A stretch of DNA of 64,000 nt from an uncultured Bacteroidales bacterium (GCA_946185535.1 CAMHJX010000015.1:20344-84343), one strand, 5' to 3'. Counted from the stretch's first letter, positions 43,186 through 51,437 are shown. Translations and numbers: made by a program. The notes: generated from the sequence alone by a model not told the origin.

Positions 43186-44274
43186 CTACTCTATTATAGC
43201 CTTTTTAATATCTTCCACCGTCACATCTTCTTTCCCTAACAAATATTGGATTGTCCTTGCCCCCGATTTCAAATCCTTATTCAACAAAGCGGAAGCTAAG
43301 GACATGATACCTTCTTGTATGGATGTATCCACTCCCACCAACTTAGCAACAGAAACATAAAGACCCAAGCCCATCGGGACATCCTCCAATAGGTAACGAT
43401 GGTTGATAAAGGATGGACCCTTGTTGCTTGAATCAGCAAACGAGCGGAACACCGCCATGGCATCAATGTTCAAATCTTCCTCGTTGCGCCATTTAGCAGC
43501 CTCAAAATAGTCCAAAGGTTCACAACCAAAGGCTTGCAACACCTTGTTTTTCTCCACATCAAAGGCTTTAATCACATTAACCACCGAGGGAGTAAAAGCC
43601 TCGCGATACATCCAAAATTCACCATTGCTATATTCAATGCGTGAAGCAGAAAAAAGAATACCTATAGGGTGTACAATCATGTTAGGATTGTGGAACGCCG
43701 ATTCAAGGATATGCTTACGGGTGTATTTGGTATTGTCAAAGCATTGTGAAAGCACATCCAATACCTGCTTTGTACGACTGACAGGCAATACAGAAATGGC
43801 ATTACGAGGATTGTAAAACGAAATCCTTACATACTCATTGTTAACAATACGACCATTATATGCCGTCGTCTCCCACTCACTATAAGTGACATCTTTGTCA
43901 ATGTATTTCTTAAAAATCAAGCTGCCCATATAGCCAGGCACCAGGATGATAGTTTGCCCATCCCTGACATTCGGAGCTATCAATTCTGCCACAAACTCAT
44001 GTTGTAAGGTGGTAGTCGTTACCATAATAATGTCAGCAAACCTTACGGCTTCTTTCACATCACGAGTGATGAGAGCGGGCTTCACAAAAAACGAACGGCC
44101 GTTACCTTGAATAGTGTCATCCAAAGCCTTAAACCCACCTTGTTCGTTCATGATATCGAAAAATCGCCCGTTGGTGCTTGAAGTCTTCAACAAGGCTACT
44201 TCGTGGCCTTTTTCATATAGCTTGGCAGCATGGATAAGACCTGAATTGCCACAGCCTATTATTGTGAATTTCAT
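43186..44274 (-). CDS. Opine dehydrogenase (octopine/nopaline family)
   Basis: This 362-residue protein has an N-terminal Rossmann domain (FTIIGCGNSGLIHAAKLYEK). It has the family C-terminal domain with SAFHNPNMIVHPIGILFSAS and the hallmark INHRYLLEDVPMGLGLYVSV. Opine dehydrogenases reductively couple the amine of an amino acid to a 2-oxoacid. Opine substituents such as alanopine are known on some bacterial O-antigens. With ATP-grasp ligases in the same operon, it likely supplies an N-carboxyalkyl amino acid for amide attachment. Confidence 0.85.
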   Translation of the reverse strand: MKFTIIGCGNSGLIHAAKLYEKGHEVALLKTSSTNGRFFDIMNEQGGFKALDDTIQGNGRSFFVKPALITRDVKEAVRFADIIMVTTTTLQHEFVAELIAPNVRDGQTIILVPGYMGSLIFKKYIDKDVTYSEWETTAYNGRIVNNEYVRISFYNPRNAISVLPVSRTKQVLDVLSQCFDNTKYTRKHILESAFHNPNMIVHPIGILFSASRIEYSNGEFWMYREAFTPSVVNVIKAFDVEKNKVLQAFGCEPLDYFEAAKWRNEEDLNIDAMAVFRSFADSSNKGPSFINHRYLLEDVPMGLGLYVSVAKLVGVDTSIQEGIMSLASALLNKDLKSGARTIQYLLGKEDVTVEDIKKAIIE

Positions 44275-44289
44275 AAAACTATCGAGTTA

Positions 44290-44706
44290 TTATTTGTTTT
44301 TACTATACTCCCTCAACATCGTCGAAGAAATTCCCTCTGTCCTGGGTATCGTCACCACTTTTTTCCCATTGGCCTCACACCAAGCTACGGCTCTTTGGAA
44401 CCCCGCATGTTGCTGGTCGGGGCCTTTGGCGAAAACATCGAAATCTATCTTTTGGATATCCACATCCACATCGTTATAGGTCACCACCTCATCCACCCAT
44501 CGCACCGCACTTACCATAAACATACGCTCTTCGGTGGAATAGACCATCTTGGTGCCGGGCTTGTATTTCAAAATACAATCACTGTCTTGCACAGCCACAA
44601 TAAGTTTGCATTCCTGATCGGGAAATTGTTCTTTGATATGTTTGAAGAGCAGGATGTGCCCGATATGGAGCATATCATAAACACCAAAAGTGAGAATTTT
44701 TAGCAT
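44290..44706 (-). CDS. Cytidylyltransferase-family nucleotidyltransferase
   Basis: About 138 residues from MLKILTFG. The motif TFGVYDMLHIGHILLFKHIK is the GxFDxxHxGH site of TagD/GCT-type cytidylyltransferases, and the C-terminal IPRTEGISSTMLREY is the second nucleotide-binding motif. It would make a CDP-alcohol such as CDP-glycerol. A longer reading upstream lacks family similarity. LicD at 25008-25814 is the natural user of the product. Confidence 0.88.
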   Translation of the reverse strand: MLKILTFGVYDMLHIGHILLFKHIKEQFPDQECKLIVAVQDSDCILKYKPGTKMVYSTEERMFMVSAVRWVDEVVTYNDVDVDIQKIDFDVFAKGPDQQHAGFQRAVAWCEANGKKVVTIPRTEGISSTMLREYSKNK

Positions 44707-44780
44707 AGAAACAATCTTTTCTTTGATTAAGGTTTTGCCCCATCCATCACATTCCTTGTGATGACAAAGAGATGCCAAGT

Positions 44781-45917
44781 TTATCGGTTAGAGTACATAT
44801 CCTCATAATATCTAAGATAATCCCCGCTTGTCACATTATCCATCCAATCCTGGTTGTCCAAATACCAACGGACAGTCTTCTCGATGCCCTCTTCAAACTG
44901 CAGGGATGGCTCCCAACCCAATTCTTTCTGGAGCTTGGTCGAGTCGATGGCATAGCGCAAATCGTGGCCGGCACGGTCGGTGACGTAGGTGATGAGATCC
45001 ATATCCTCACCTTCTTTACGACCCAACAGCCTGTCCACTGTATTGATGAGTACCTTTATCAAGTCAATGTTTTTCCATTCGTTGAAGCCACCGATATTGT
45101 ATGTTTCAGCAACTTTTCCCTCATGGAAAATGAGGTCAATGGCACGGGCATGATCTTCCACATAAAGCCAATCACGCACATTCTCACCTTTGCCGTAAAC
45201 AGGCAACGGCTTGCGATGACGGATGTTGTTGATGAACAGCGGAATCAACTTCTCGGGGAACTGGTAGGGACCGTAATTGTTCGAGCAATTGGTCACTACC
45301 GTAGGCATACCATAGGTGTCGTGGAAGGCACGCACAAAGTGGTCGCTTGCAGCCTTGGCGGCACTATAAGGACTATGTGGCTGGTATTTCAAATCCTCGG
45401 TGAAGAACTTGCTTCCGTATGCCAAATGATGCTTCCCACTGCTGGCCTTGGTGGTGAAAGGCGGAATAATGCCTTCAGGATCTGTCAACTCAAGAGCACC
45501 ATAGACTTCGTCAGTACTAATATGGTAAAAGCGTTTGCCCTCCCATTTTTCAGGCAAGCTTTCCCAGTACAATTTAGCAGCTTGCAACAACGACAATGAT
45601 CCCATCACATTGGTCTGCGCAAAAGTGAAGGGATCCTTAATCGACCTATCCACATGGCTCTCGGCAGCAAGGTGGATGATGCCGTCGACATGCTCTTCTT
45701 GCATCAACTTGTAAACGTTGTCAAAATCACAGATGTCCATTTTGACAAAGCGGTAGTTGGGCTTGTTCTCAATGTCTTTCAAGTTGGCGAGGTTGCCGGC
45801 ATAGGTCAGCTTGTCAAGGTTGATGATCTTATATTCGGGATATTTATTCACGAACAGGCGGACGACATGGTTACCGATGAAGCCCGCGCCACCTGTGATG
45901 ATGATAGTACGTCTCAT
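44781..45917 (-). CDS. rfbB: dTDP-glucose 4,6-dehydratase
   Basis: A 378-residue extended SDR with TGGAGFIGNHVVRLF, the Thr-Asp-Glu site HISTDEVYGAL, YSAAKAASDHFVRAF (Tyr, Lys) and NCSNNYGPYQFPEKLIP. It makes dTDP-4-keto-6-deoxyglucose. It is slightly longer than usual because of an insert around GIIPPFTTKASSGKHHLAYG. It follows rfbA by 10 bp. Confidence 0.95.
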   Translation of the reverse strand: MRRTIIITGGAGFIGNHVVRLFVNKYPEYKIINLDKLTYAGNLANLKDIENKPNYRFVKMDICDFDNVYKLMQEEHVDGIIHLAAESHVDRSIKDPFTFAQTNVMGSLSLLQAAKLYWESLPEKWEGKRFYHISTDEVYGALELTDPEGIIPPFTTKASSGKHHLAYGSKFFTEDLKYQPHSPYSAAKAASDHFVRAFHDTYGMPTVVTNCSNNYGPYQFPEKLIPLFINNIRHRKPLPVYGKGENVRDWLYVEDHARAIDLIFHEGKVAETYNIGGFNEWKNIDLIKVLINTVDRLLGRKEGEDMDLITYVTDRAGHDLRYAIDSTKLQKELGWEPSLQFEEGIEKTVRWYLDNQDWMDNVTSGDYLRYYEDMYSNR

Positions 45918-45927
45918 AATTGTAAGG

Positions 45928-46851
45928 TTAGTTTATTTGAGGATGTGTCAACGTATCAGAAGTAATTTCCGATTTGTATTCATCAATGACCTTTAGCAAG
46001 TATTGCCCATACTGGTTCTTCAGCATTGGCTTGGCCAATTCGCGCATCTTCTCTTCGGTAATCCACCCGTTGCGATAGGCAATGCCTTCCAAACAAGCTA
46101 TCTTCAACCCTTGCCGTTTCTCAATCACTTCTACGAAAGTGGAGGCTTCGGCAAGACTGTCATGAGTACCTGTATCCAACCATGCAAAACCGCGTCCAAA
46201 TACCTGAACTTTCAGTTCGCCATCTTGTAGGAACATCTGGTTCACTGTGGTAATCTCAAGCTCACCCCTTGCCGATGGTTTGATGTGTTTAGCGACATCC
46301 ACTACCTTATTAGGATAGAAATACAGCCCCACCACGGCATAATTGCTTTTGGGCTCTTTCGGTTTTTCCTCAATGCTCAGGCAGTTGCCTTGCTTGTCAA
46401 ACTCAGCCACACCATATCTCTCGGGGTCAGCCACCCAATAACCAAAAACGGTGGCTTTTTTGTTTTCCTCAGCATCTATAACTGCATTCCTAAGAAGGTT
46501 TGTGAAACCACTGCCATAGAAAATGTTGTCTCCCAACACCAAACAAGCGCAATCATCACCAATGAACTTTTCACCAATGATAAACGCCTGTGCCAGACCG
46601 TCGGGACTCGGCTGTTCGGCATACTCGAAACGCACACCGTAGTCAGAACCATCACCTAGCAAACGCTTAAAGCCTGGCAAATCATACGGCGTCGAAATAA
46701 TAAGAATGTCTCTTATGCCTGCAAGCATCAGAGCCGAGATGGGATAATACACCATCGGCTTGTCGTAAATCGGTAGCAATTGTTTACTGACCCCCTTGGT
46801 AATAGGATACAATCTAGTGCCAGAACCTCCAGCCAACACAATGCCTTTCAT
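45928..46851 (-). CDS. rfbA: Glucose-1-phosphate thymidylyltransferase
   Basis: A 307-residue Rml[68 protein letters not shown] and [17 protein letters not shown]. It makes dTDP-glucose for RfbB. As the first gene of the long minus-strand locus it follows a leader of about 165 nt. Confidence 0.96.
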   Translation of the reverse strand: MKGIVLAGGSGTRLYPITKGVSKQLLPIYDKPMVYYPISALMLAGIRDILIISTPYDLPGFKRLLGDGSDYGVRFEYAEQPSPDGLAQAFIIGEKFIGDDCACLVLGDNIFYGSGFTNLLRNAVIDAEENKKATVFGYWVADPERYGVAEFDKQGNCLSIEEKPKEPKSNYAVVGLYFYPNKVVDVAKHIKPSARGELEITTVNQMFLQDGELKVQVFGRGFAWLDTGTHDSLAEASTFVEVIEKRQGLKIACLEGIAYRNGWITEEKMRELAKPMLKNQYGQYLLKVIDEYKSEITSDTLTHPQIN

Positions 46852-46887
46852 AGGTAAAATTTAAGATTTTTTATTTCAAGTTCATCA

Positions 46888-47011
46888 TTTGGTATCAATA
46901 GCGTCGAAAAAAATAGGCTTCTGCATTATACAGCTTCGCCTCCTAAGTCCCATTAAAACCAATCAAGGAACTGAAAAACAATAGATTACATAATCGCCTA
47001 TTGATACTAAA
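46888..47011. repeat. Inverted repeat bracketing the locus leader
   Basis: Arms at 46888-46901 (tttggtatcaatag) and 46998-47011 (ctattgatactaaa) match at 13 of 14 positions in inverted orientation, with 96 bp between them. A third CAATAG at 46978-46983 could also pair with the upstream arm and is followed by a short T run on the minus strand. The promoter lies just outside. Confidence 0.7.
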
Positions 47012-47023
47012 TAAATTATTTTG

Positions 47024-47031
47024 CAAAAATA
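47024..47031 (-). promoter_or_regulatory. -7 box of the 35-kb surface-polymer locus
   Basis: Minus-strand TATTTTTG matches TAnnTTTG. It predicts a start near 47016 and a leader of about 165 nt before rfbA. Confidence 0.6.
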
Positions 47032-47079
47032 TGGAAAAAAGAGATTCAAAGTACCATTTAGAACAGAATTTATTTTCCT

Positions 47080-47087
47080 TATCTTTG
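47080..47087 (+). promoter_or_regulatory. -7 box for the RlmI-like gene
   Basis: TATCTTTG matches TAnnTTTG and lies 18 bp before the chosen ATG at 47105. It excludes the longer reading that begins at 47021. Confidence 0.65.
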
Positions 47088-47104
47088 CGCCAAAATATCA
47101 ATCT

Positions 47105-48310
47105 ATGCCACAAACTCCACTTTATCCCGTCATCCGACTCAACCCAGGCAAGGACGATGCCTTGCGCCGCTTTCATCCATGGGTGTTTTCTGGTGCCATC
47201 TACGATGCAGCCAAAGGTCTACAGGCCGGCGATACCGTCACCGTCACCGATTATGATGGCAACATCCTGGGCACCGGCTTCTGCGAATCGGATAGCATCG
47301 CCGTGAAAATCCTCAGCTTCGAGAACCGCAGAATCGATGAATGGTTTTTCCTCGAACGCCTTAACCAAGCCTACGAAGTGCGTAAGGCTGTGGGACTCAC
47401 CAACAATCCCCACACCAACTGCTTCCGCCTCGTCCACTCCGAAGGCGACGGGCTGGCAGGGCTTATTGTTGACGTTTATGGCCACACCGCCGTTGTGCAA
47501 GCCCAGACGGAAGGCATGGCACTCCACCTGAAGGAAATCGTCCGCGCCCTCAAGTTGATGCCCGACCTTGGCTTGCATGCCATCTACAACAAAAGCGCTG
47601 AAGCCATGCAACGCATGGGCAAGGAAGACGCCGTAATCGAGGATGGTTATCTGTTTGGCGACAGACTTAACGAAGTGATTCTGGAAAACGATAGCCGTTT
47701 CCTTCCTAACTGGGAGGAAGGCCAAAAAACCGGTTTTTTCCTCGACCAACGTGAAAACCGGGAACTGGTTCGACACTTTGCACAAGGCAAGACTGTACTC
47801 AACGCTTTTGGCTACACAGGCGGCTTCTCCGTCACGGCTCTAAAAGGTGGTGCCCGCAGGGCGGTCACTGTCGATGCCTCTAAAAAAGCTATCGCTGCCG
47901 CTGAAGCCAACCTCGAACTGAACGGTTACTCAAAAGAGGAGAACCCTTGCTATGTGGCCGACATGAAGGAATATGTGACACAGATGCGCGAAGGTGCTTT
48001 CGACCTCATCATCCTCGACCCACCCGCGTTTGCCAAGCGGCATCAAGACAGGCATCGCGGCTTGGGTGGCTATAAATACATCAATGCTGAGGCCATCAAA
48101 CGCATCGCCAAAGGTGGACTGCTGTTCACCTTCAGCTGCTCACAAGCTGTCGACAAGGCCACATTCCAAGGCATCGTCACCGCTGCTGCCATTGAGGCCA
48201 AGCGCAACGTTCGCATCATCGACCAGTTGTCGCAGCCTGCCGACCATCCCATTAACATCTTCCACCCCGAAGGGGCATACCTGAAAGGCTTAATGCTGAT
48301 GGTGGAATAA
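47105..48310 (+). CDS. RlmI-like rRNA cytosine-C5 methyltransferase
   Basis: About 401 residues from MPQTPLYPV. An N-terminal PUA-like domain (ALRRFHPWVFSGAIYDAAKG) precedes a Rossmann methyltransferase with VLNAFGYTGGFSVTALKGG (SAM site), FDLIILDPPAFAKRHQDR and LLFTFSCSQAVD (catalytic Cys). RlmI methylates C1962 of 23S rRNA. The start is set by the -7 box at 47080-47087. It is unrelated to the divergent polymer locus. Confidence 0.92.
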   Translation: MPQTPLYPVIRLNPGKDDALRRFHPWVFSGAIYDAAKGLQAGDTVTVTDYDGNILGTGFCESDSIAVKILSFENRRIDEWFFLERLNQAYEVRKAVGLTNNPHTNCFRLVHSEGDGLAGLIVDVYGHTAVVQAQTEGMALHLKEIVRALKLMPDLGLHAIYNKSAEAMQRMGKEDAVIEDGYLFGDRLNEVILENDSRFLPNWEEGQKTGFFLDQRENRELVRHFAQGKTVLNAFGYTGGFSVTALKGGARRAVTVDASKKAIAAAEANLELNGYSKEENPCYVADMKEYVTQMREGAFDLIILDPPAFAKRHQDRHRGLGGYKYINAEAIKRIAKGGLLFTFSCSQAVDKATFQGIVTAAAIEAKRNVRIIDQLSQPADHPINIFHPEGAYLKGLMLMVE

Positions 48311-48315
48311 AAAAA

Positions 48316-48345
48316 TGTAGAGACGCGCCATGGCACGTCTCTACA
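48316..48345 (-). terminator. Palindromic hairpin, terminator of the lipoprotein genes
   Basis: A 30-bp palindrome (tgtagagacgcgcca, then its inverted form with one mismatch). On the minus strand it is followed by ATTTTTTT, fitting an intrinsic terminator for the lipoprotein genes. The same core occurs as a dispersed palindrome in many bacteria, from general knowledge. Confidence 0.75.
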
Positions 48346-48368
48346 AAAAAACACATGTTTTCGATTGT

Positions 48369-48935
48369 TTATCTGTCGCCAAATAATGCACCGGGACCCT
48401 TGTGCGGATGGGCAGGCACATTTCTGCTTGCTGACTTCGTGGTCTTGCTGACACGCTTCAGATAAGCTTTCTCCATGTAATCAATACCATATTCGTTCTC
48501 ATAGGTAAACGAATCACTGGTCAAGTTATCAACTTGCAATCTGAACGGACGTGCGCTATTAGACATATTCATGTATAAGCTGTGGTCGTTCTTGTCGTAA
48601 GAATAGGTGAATTTCGTCACCACAACCGTGTCGGGACAATGGATGTAAACCGTGTCATTGTTTTCAACCTTTGGAATTGAATCTATGGCACTGTCGCGCA
48701 TTTCTCCAGTCTTATCCGTTCTGAAAACCAACTGGATGCCATTGTTAGTATCATTCGGATCGAATGTGAAAGTCTCCAACGACGCAGCAATCGGGTTGCC
48801 CGCATAATCGATGTTGTAATACTCAATTTTTTCCACACCCCAAGTACCAATGAAAGTCTTGTAATCTGTCTTTGAGCATGAGGCAAACAGCATGGCCATC
48901 ATAGCCATCATAGTTAATAAGGTTACTTTTTTCAT
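48369..48935 (-). CDS. Lipocalin-like lipoprotein 1
   Basis: This 188-residue protein has a lipoprotein signal (MAMMAMLFASCSKTD) followed by FIGTWGVEKIEYYNIDYAGN, the opening of a lipocalin-like beta-barrel. A threonine- and aspartate-rich strand pattern follows, and a poorly ordered C-terminus (SASRNVPAHPHKGPG). It is probably an outer-membrane lipoprotein of unknown ligand. It follows a related gene by 17 bp. Confidence 0.75.
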   Translation of the reverse strand: MKKVTLLTMMAMMAMLFASCSKTDYKTFIGTWGVEKIEYYNIDYAGNPIAASLETFTFDPNDTNNGIQLVFRTDKTGEMRDSAIDSIPKVENNDTVYIHCPDTVVVTKFTYSYDKNDHSLYMNMSNSARPFRLQVDNLTSDSFTYENEYGIDYMEKAYLKRVSKTTKSASRNVPAHPHKGPGALFGDR

Positions 48936-48952
48936 TTTTTAATAATTTAAAG

Positions 48953-49435
48953 TTAGTCAATTCGTTTCAAGAAAAACCGTTCAAAAAAAGGCGTGGGTTC
49001 CGAAAAATAGTTCGTCCACGATGCCCTAATGGTGTTGTCCGTCACCTCTTCAATAAGCATATCAGCACTCGTAGCATCGGAGAATGCTGAAATAATCCAA
49101 GAGGTGTTATAGATTGTAAGTATATGATTTGTTGTATCATAGTCATAATCACAATTGAATTTCTTGATCAATGCAGGGCTGTCATTCAGCAACAACTTGC
49201 CAGAACCATCAGCATAAAAATAGACCTCATATCCATGTCCTTCTCCAATCTCATATTCAAAAGTTTCCCATTTCTCAAAGCCAGTGCTGTCGGTACGACA
49301 ACTGATGTATTGCTCACATCCCCAATGACCTATGAGCGGCGACTCAGCATACTTCTCCTCCTTATGGCATGAAGTCGCAGCCAGCAAAACCAAGATTGTC
49401 GTGGTCAGAAAAACTATATTTATCTTTTTCTTCAT
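48953..49435 (-). CDS. Lipocalin-like lipoprotein 2
   Basis: About 160 residues with a signal and lipobox (LVLLAATSCHKEE). It then has LIGHWGCEQYISCRTDSTGF, the same GxWGxE pattern as the downstream gene, and the strands YEVYFYADGSGKLLLND and LTIYNTSWIISAFSD. The two genes are diverged tandem copies. I start at MKKKIN because the -7 box at 49448-49455 lies inside any longer reading. Confidence 0.75.
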   Translation of the reverse strand: MKKKINIVFLTTTILVLLAATSCHKEEKYAESPLIGHWGCEQYISCRTDSTGFEKWETFEYEIGEGHGYEVYFYADGSGKLLLNDSPALIKKFNCDYDYDTTNHILTIYNTSWIISAFSDATSADMLIEEVTDNTIRASWTNYFSEPTPFFERFFLKRID

Positions 49436-49447
49436 TAAAAATCCGTG

Positions 49448-49455
49448 CAAAAATA
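49448..49455 (-). promoter_or_regulatory. -7 box for the lipoprotein pair
   Basis: Minus-strand TATTTTTG matches TAnnTTTG. It is divergent from 49486-49493 and predicts a near-leaderless transcript. Confidence 0.55.
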
Positions 49456-49485
49456 GGAATAATTCAAATATCGCGCCATTTTTTC

Positions 49486-49493
49486 TATTTTTG
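49486..49493 (+). promoter_or_regulatory. -7 box for the T9SS nuclease
   Basis: TATTTTTG matches TAnnTTTG, 22 bp before the chosen ATG at 49515. Confidence 0.6.
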
Positions 49494-49514
49494 CTGCAAA
49501 TTTCCTGCCAAAAA

Positions 49515-50819
49515 ATGAAAAAATACTTGCTCATTATCATAACTTTAGCCATTATGTGGGCTGTCATCCCTGCCAAAGCCCAAGACACCCTCACCGTGAT
49601 GCAATACAACCTCTTGTATTATGGCAACTACCAAAGCGGTTTTGCCGACTGCTTTGAGACCAACAACAACACGCAACGCAAGGATGAATGCATCCGCACT
49701 ATCGTGAATTATGTGAAACCCGACATCTTCACCGTTTGTGAGTTTGGTGCCACACAAGCCCTTCAAACTGATTTTTTGCGCCATAACCTCAATATCAACG
49801 GTGCCAATTATTGGCAGTCGGACAACATTATTAATTATGCAAACAGCAACATCATCAACCATATCTTCTATGACTCGCGCAAGATAGGCCTGAAAAAGCA
49901 TGTGGCCTTGCGTACCAATCCCAGAGACACCGACGTTTACGAATTATATCTGAAAACCCCTAGCTTGGCTGCTGGCGACACCACCAAACTCGTTTGCATC
50001 GTGGCCCATCCCAAAGCGGGAATGGGCTACGAAGGACAACGTCGCGCCTTGATGCAAATTGCCATGGATTATGTCAACCAGTACTATCCAAATGACAACG
50101 TGCTGATTATGGGTGATTTCAATATGTATGGCGCCAGTGAAAGTGGCTATCGCCTGCTTACACAGACTTACAGCAATCCAAGCATCTGTTTCATGGATCC
50201 TTTGGCTATTGTTGGTGGTGTGGGCGAATGGACCAACAACAACCAGTTTACGGCTTTCCATACCCAGTCCACTCGTTCCTATTCAGACGAATGCTTCTCC
50301 AGCGGCGGTTTGGACGACCGTTTCGACTTCATCCTCATGGCTGATGAGATAGCCTTCAGCTACAATCACTTGCGCTATGTGCAAGGCTCATATCATGCCG
50401 TGGGCAACGACGGCCGTCATTTCAACATGAGTGTGAATCAAGGCAACAACACAGCTGTACCCACTGAGGTCGCCGATGCCCTCTTTGATGGCTCCGACCA
50501 CCTGCCTGTAACGATGAAGATCGCGGTGGATGCCCACCTCGGAGTGGAGGATAACGAAGCGCAAAGCCTTTATGCCACTGTGGCGCCTAACCCAGCCACT
50601 GACCAAGCTATCGTAAACTTCTTCAACCCCATGCAAGGGCAGGTGCAGTTTGAGTTGTATTCGTTGCAAGGGCAATTGCTGCAACGCAATACTGCCGCTT
50701 TTGGCGAAGGAGCACAGCAGTTTGAGCTGACGCTGCAAGACATTACCAAAGGGTTTTATTTGCTTCGCATCAAGCATGAAGGTGGGATCTGCCAGGCATT
50801 AAAGCTTATTGTTCAGTAA
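49515..50819 (+). CDS. Secreted endonuclease/exonuclease/phosphatase with T9SS tail
   Basis: A 434-residue protein: Sec signal (YLLIIITLAIMWAVIPAKAQ), then an EEP fold with LTVMQYNLLYYGNY, FTVCEFGATQA (Glu), VLIMGDFNMYGASESGY (Asp, Asn) and FDGSDHLPVTMKI (Asp-His). The end is a type A sorting domain (ATVAPNPATDQAIV, ITKGFYLLRIKHEGG). It is therefore exported to the cell surface or medium, possibly degrading nucleic acids. A longer upstream start is ruled out by the -7 box at 49486-49493. Confidence 0.9.
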   Translation: MKKYLLIIITLAIMWAVIPAKAQDTLTVMQYNLLYYGNYQSGFADCFETNNNTQRKDECIRTIVNYVKPDIFTVCEFGATQALQTDFLRHNLNINGANYWQSDNIINYANSNIINHIFYDSRKIGLKKHVALRTNPRDTDVYELYLKTPSLAAGDTTKLVCIVAHPKAGMGYEGQRRALMQIAMDYVNQYYPNDNVLIMGDFNMYGASESGYRLLTQTYSNPSICFMDPLAIVGGVGEWTNNNQFTAFHTQSTRSYSDECFSSGGLDDRFDFILMADEIAFSYNHLRYVQGSYHAVGNDGRHFNMSVNQGNNTAVPTEVADALFDGSDHLPVTMKIAVDAHLGVEDNEAQSLYATVAPNPATDQAIVNFFNPMQGQVQFELYSLQGQLLQRNTAAFGEGAQQFELTLQDITKGFYLLRIKHEGGICQALKLIVQ

Positions 50820-50938
50820 AAGCAGGCTTCAACAGGTATGTCATCCCTACGTGGGCTCGCGGGCAAAGGCATGGGATCTATAGCTGTTGAGGCCGTCCTT
50901 TAATGGTTCTAACCACTTGTACCGCCTCCCATAGATTC
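50820..50938. repeat. 119-bp direct repeat, copy 1
   Basis: Begins aagcaggcttcaacaggtat directly after the nuclease stop codon and is identical over 119 bp to 51438-51556. It ends in the motif cctcccatagattc, which is part of a shorter palindromic unit present three times in this gap. Confidence 0.85.
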
Positions 50939-51028
50939 CCACTCACCCACAAGCCCCCGTTGGAATGACATGGGAGGCTAGCTGAAATGACAGGTGCAGC
51001 GGGGCTTTGACATGGGAGGCTATGCTTT

Positions 51029-51308
51029 TTACCGCTCAAATAAGTCTTTTCTCTCAGGATTGATAGTATCTATCAGCCTTTCTTTTTCTGCTCTTGATAG
51101 CTTTTTGATTTCTTTTTCCCTAACTATCGCCTTATCTATCAAACCAAAGTCTTCGTAGTACACCAACTTATGGCACTTATATTTTGCAGTAAAAACAGAA
51201 CCACTTCCTTCCTTGTGCTCTAACACGTCTGTCAAGATTATTCGTGACACCTGTGTATAAGGCTCTGCCATTTGCACTTTGCATCATATAGACCCAATAG
51301 GTTTTCAT
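51029..51308 (-). pseudogene. Frameshifted GIY-YIG endonuclease
   Basis: From the ATG at 51306-51308 one frame codes MKTYWVYMMQSANGRALYTG followed by VTNNLDRRV, the GIY-YIG N-terminus. The conserved continuation (EHKEGSGSVFTAKYKCHKLV, then YYEDFGLIDKAIVREKEIKK) is in another frame. A one-base loss near 51221-51226 joins the two parts. The gene is of the small UvrC/URI-like type that usually has 80-100 residues. A sequencing error is the other explanation. Confidence 0.8.
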
Positions 51309-51437
51309 CGGTTGAATCTTTCAATTATTACTTCTTTAAACCGCCTCCCATAGATTCCCTCTCTCGCACATTCCTCTGCTGGAATGACATGGGAGGCTGG
51401 CTGGAATGACAAGGAAGGCTAGATTTTACCATGGATT

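Noticed and set aside
44772-45599. A 275-codon plus-strand reading frame
   Set aside because: It is antisense to rfbB, whose SDR motifs are all present.
44781-46851. Calling the locus a dTDP-rhamnose pathway
   Set aside because: rfbC and rfbD are not present in the window, so rhamnose is not supported.
46888-47011. Calling the inverted repeat an invertible capsule promoter
   Set aside because: The best promoter box lies outside the arms and no recombinase gene is in the window; kept only as a candidate structured or invertible leader.
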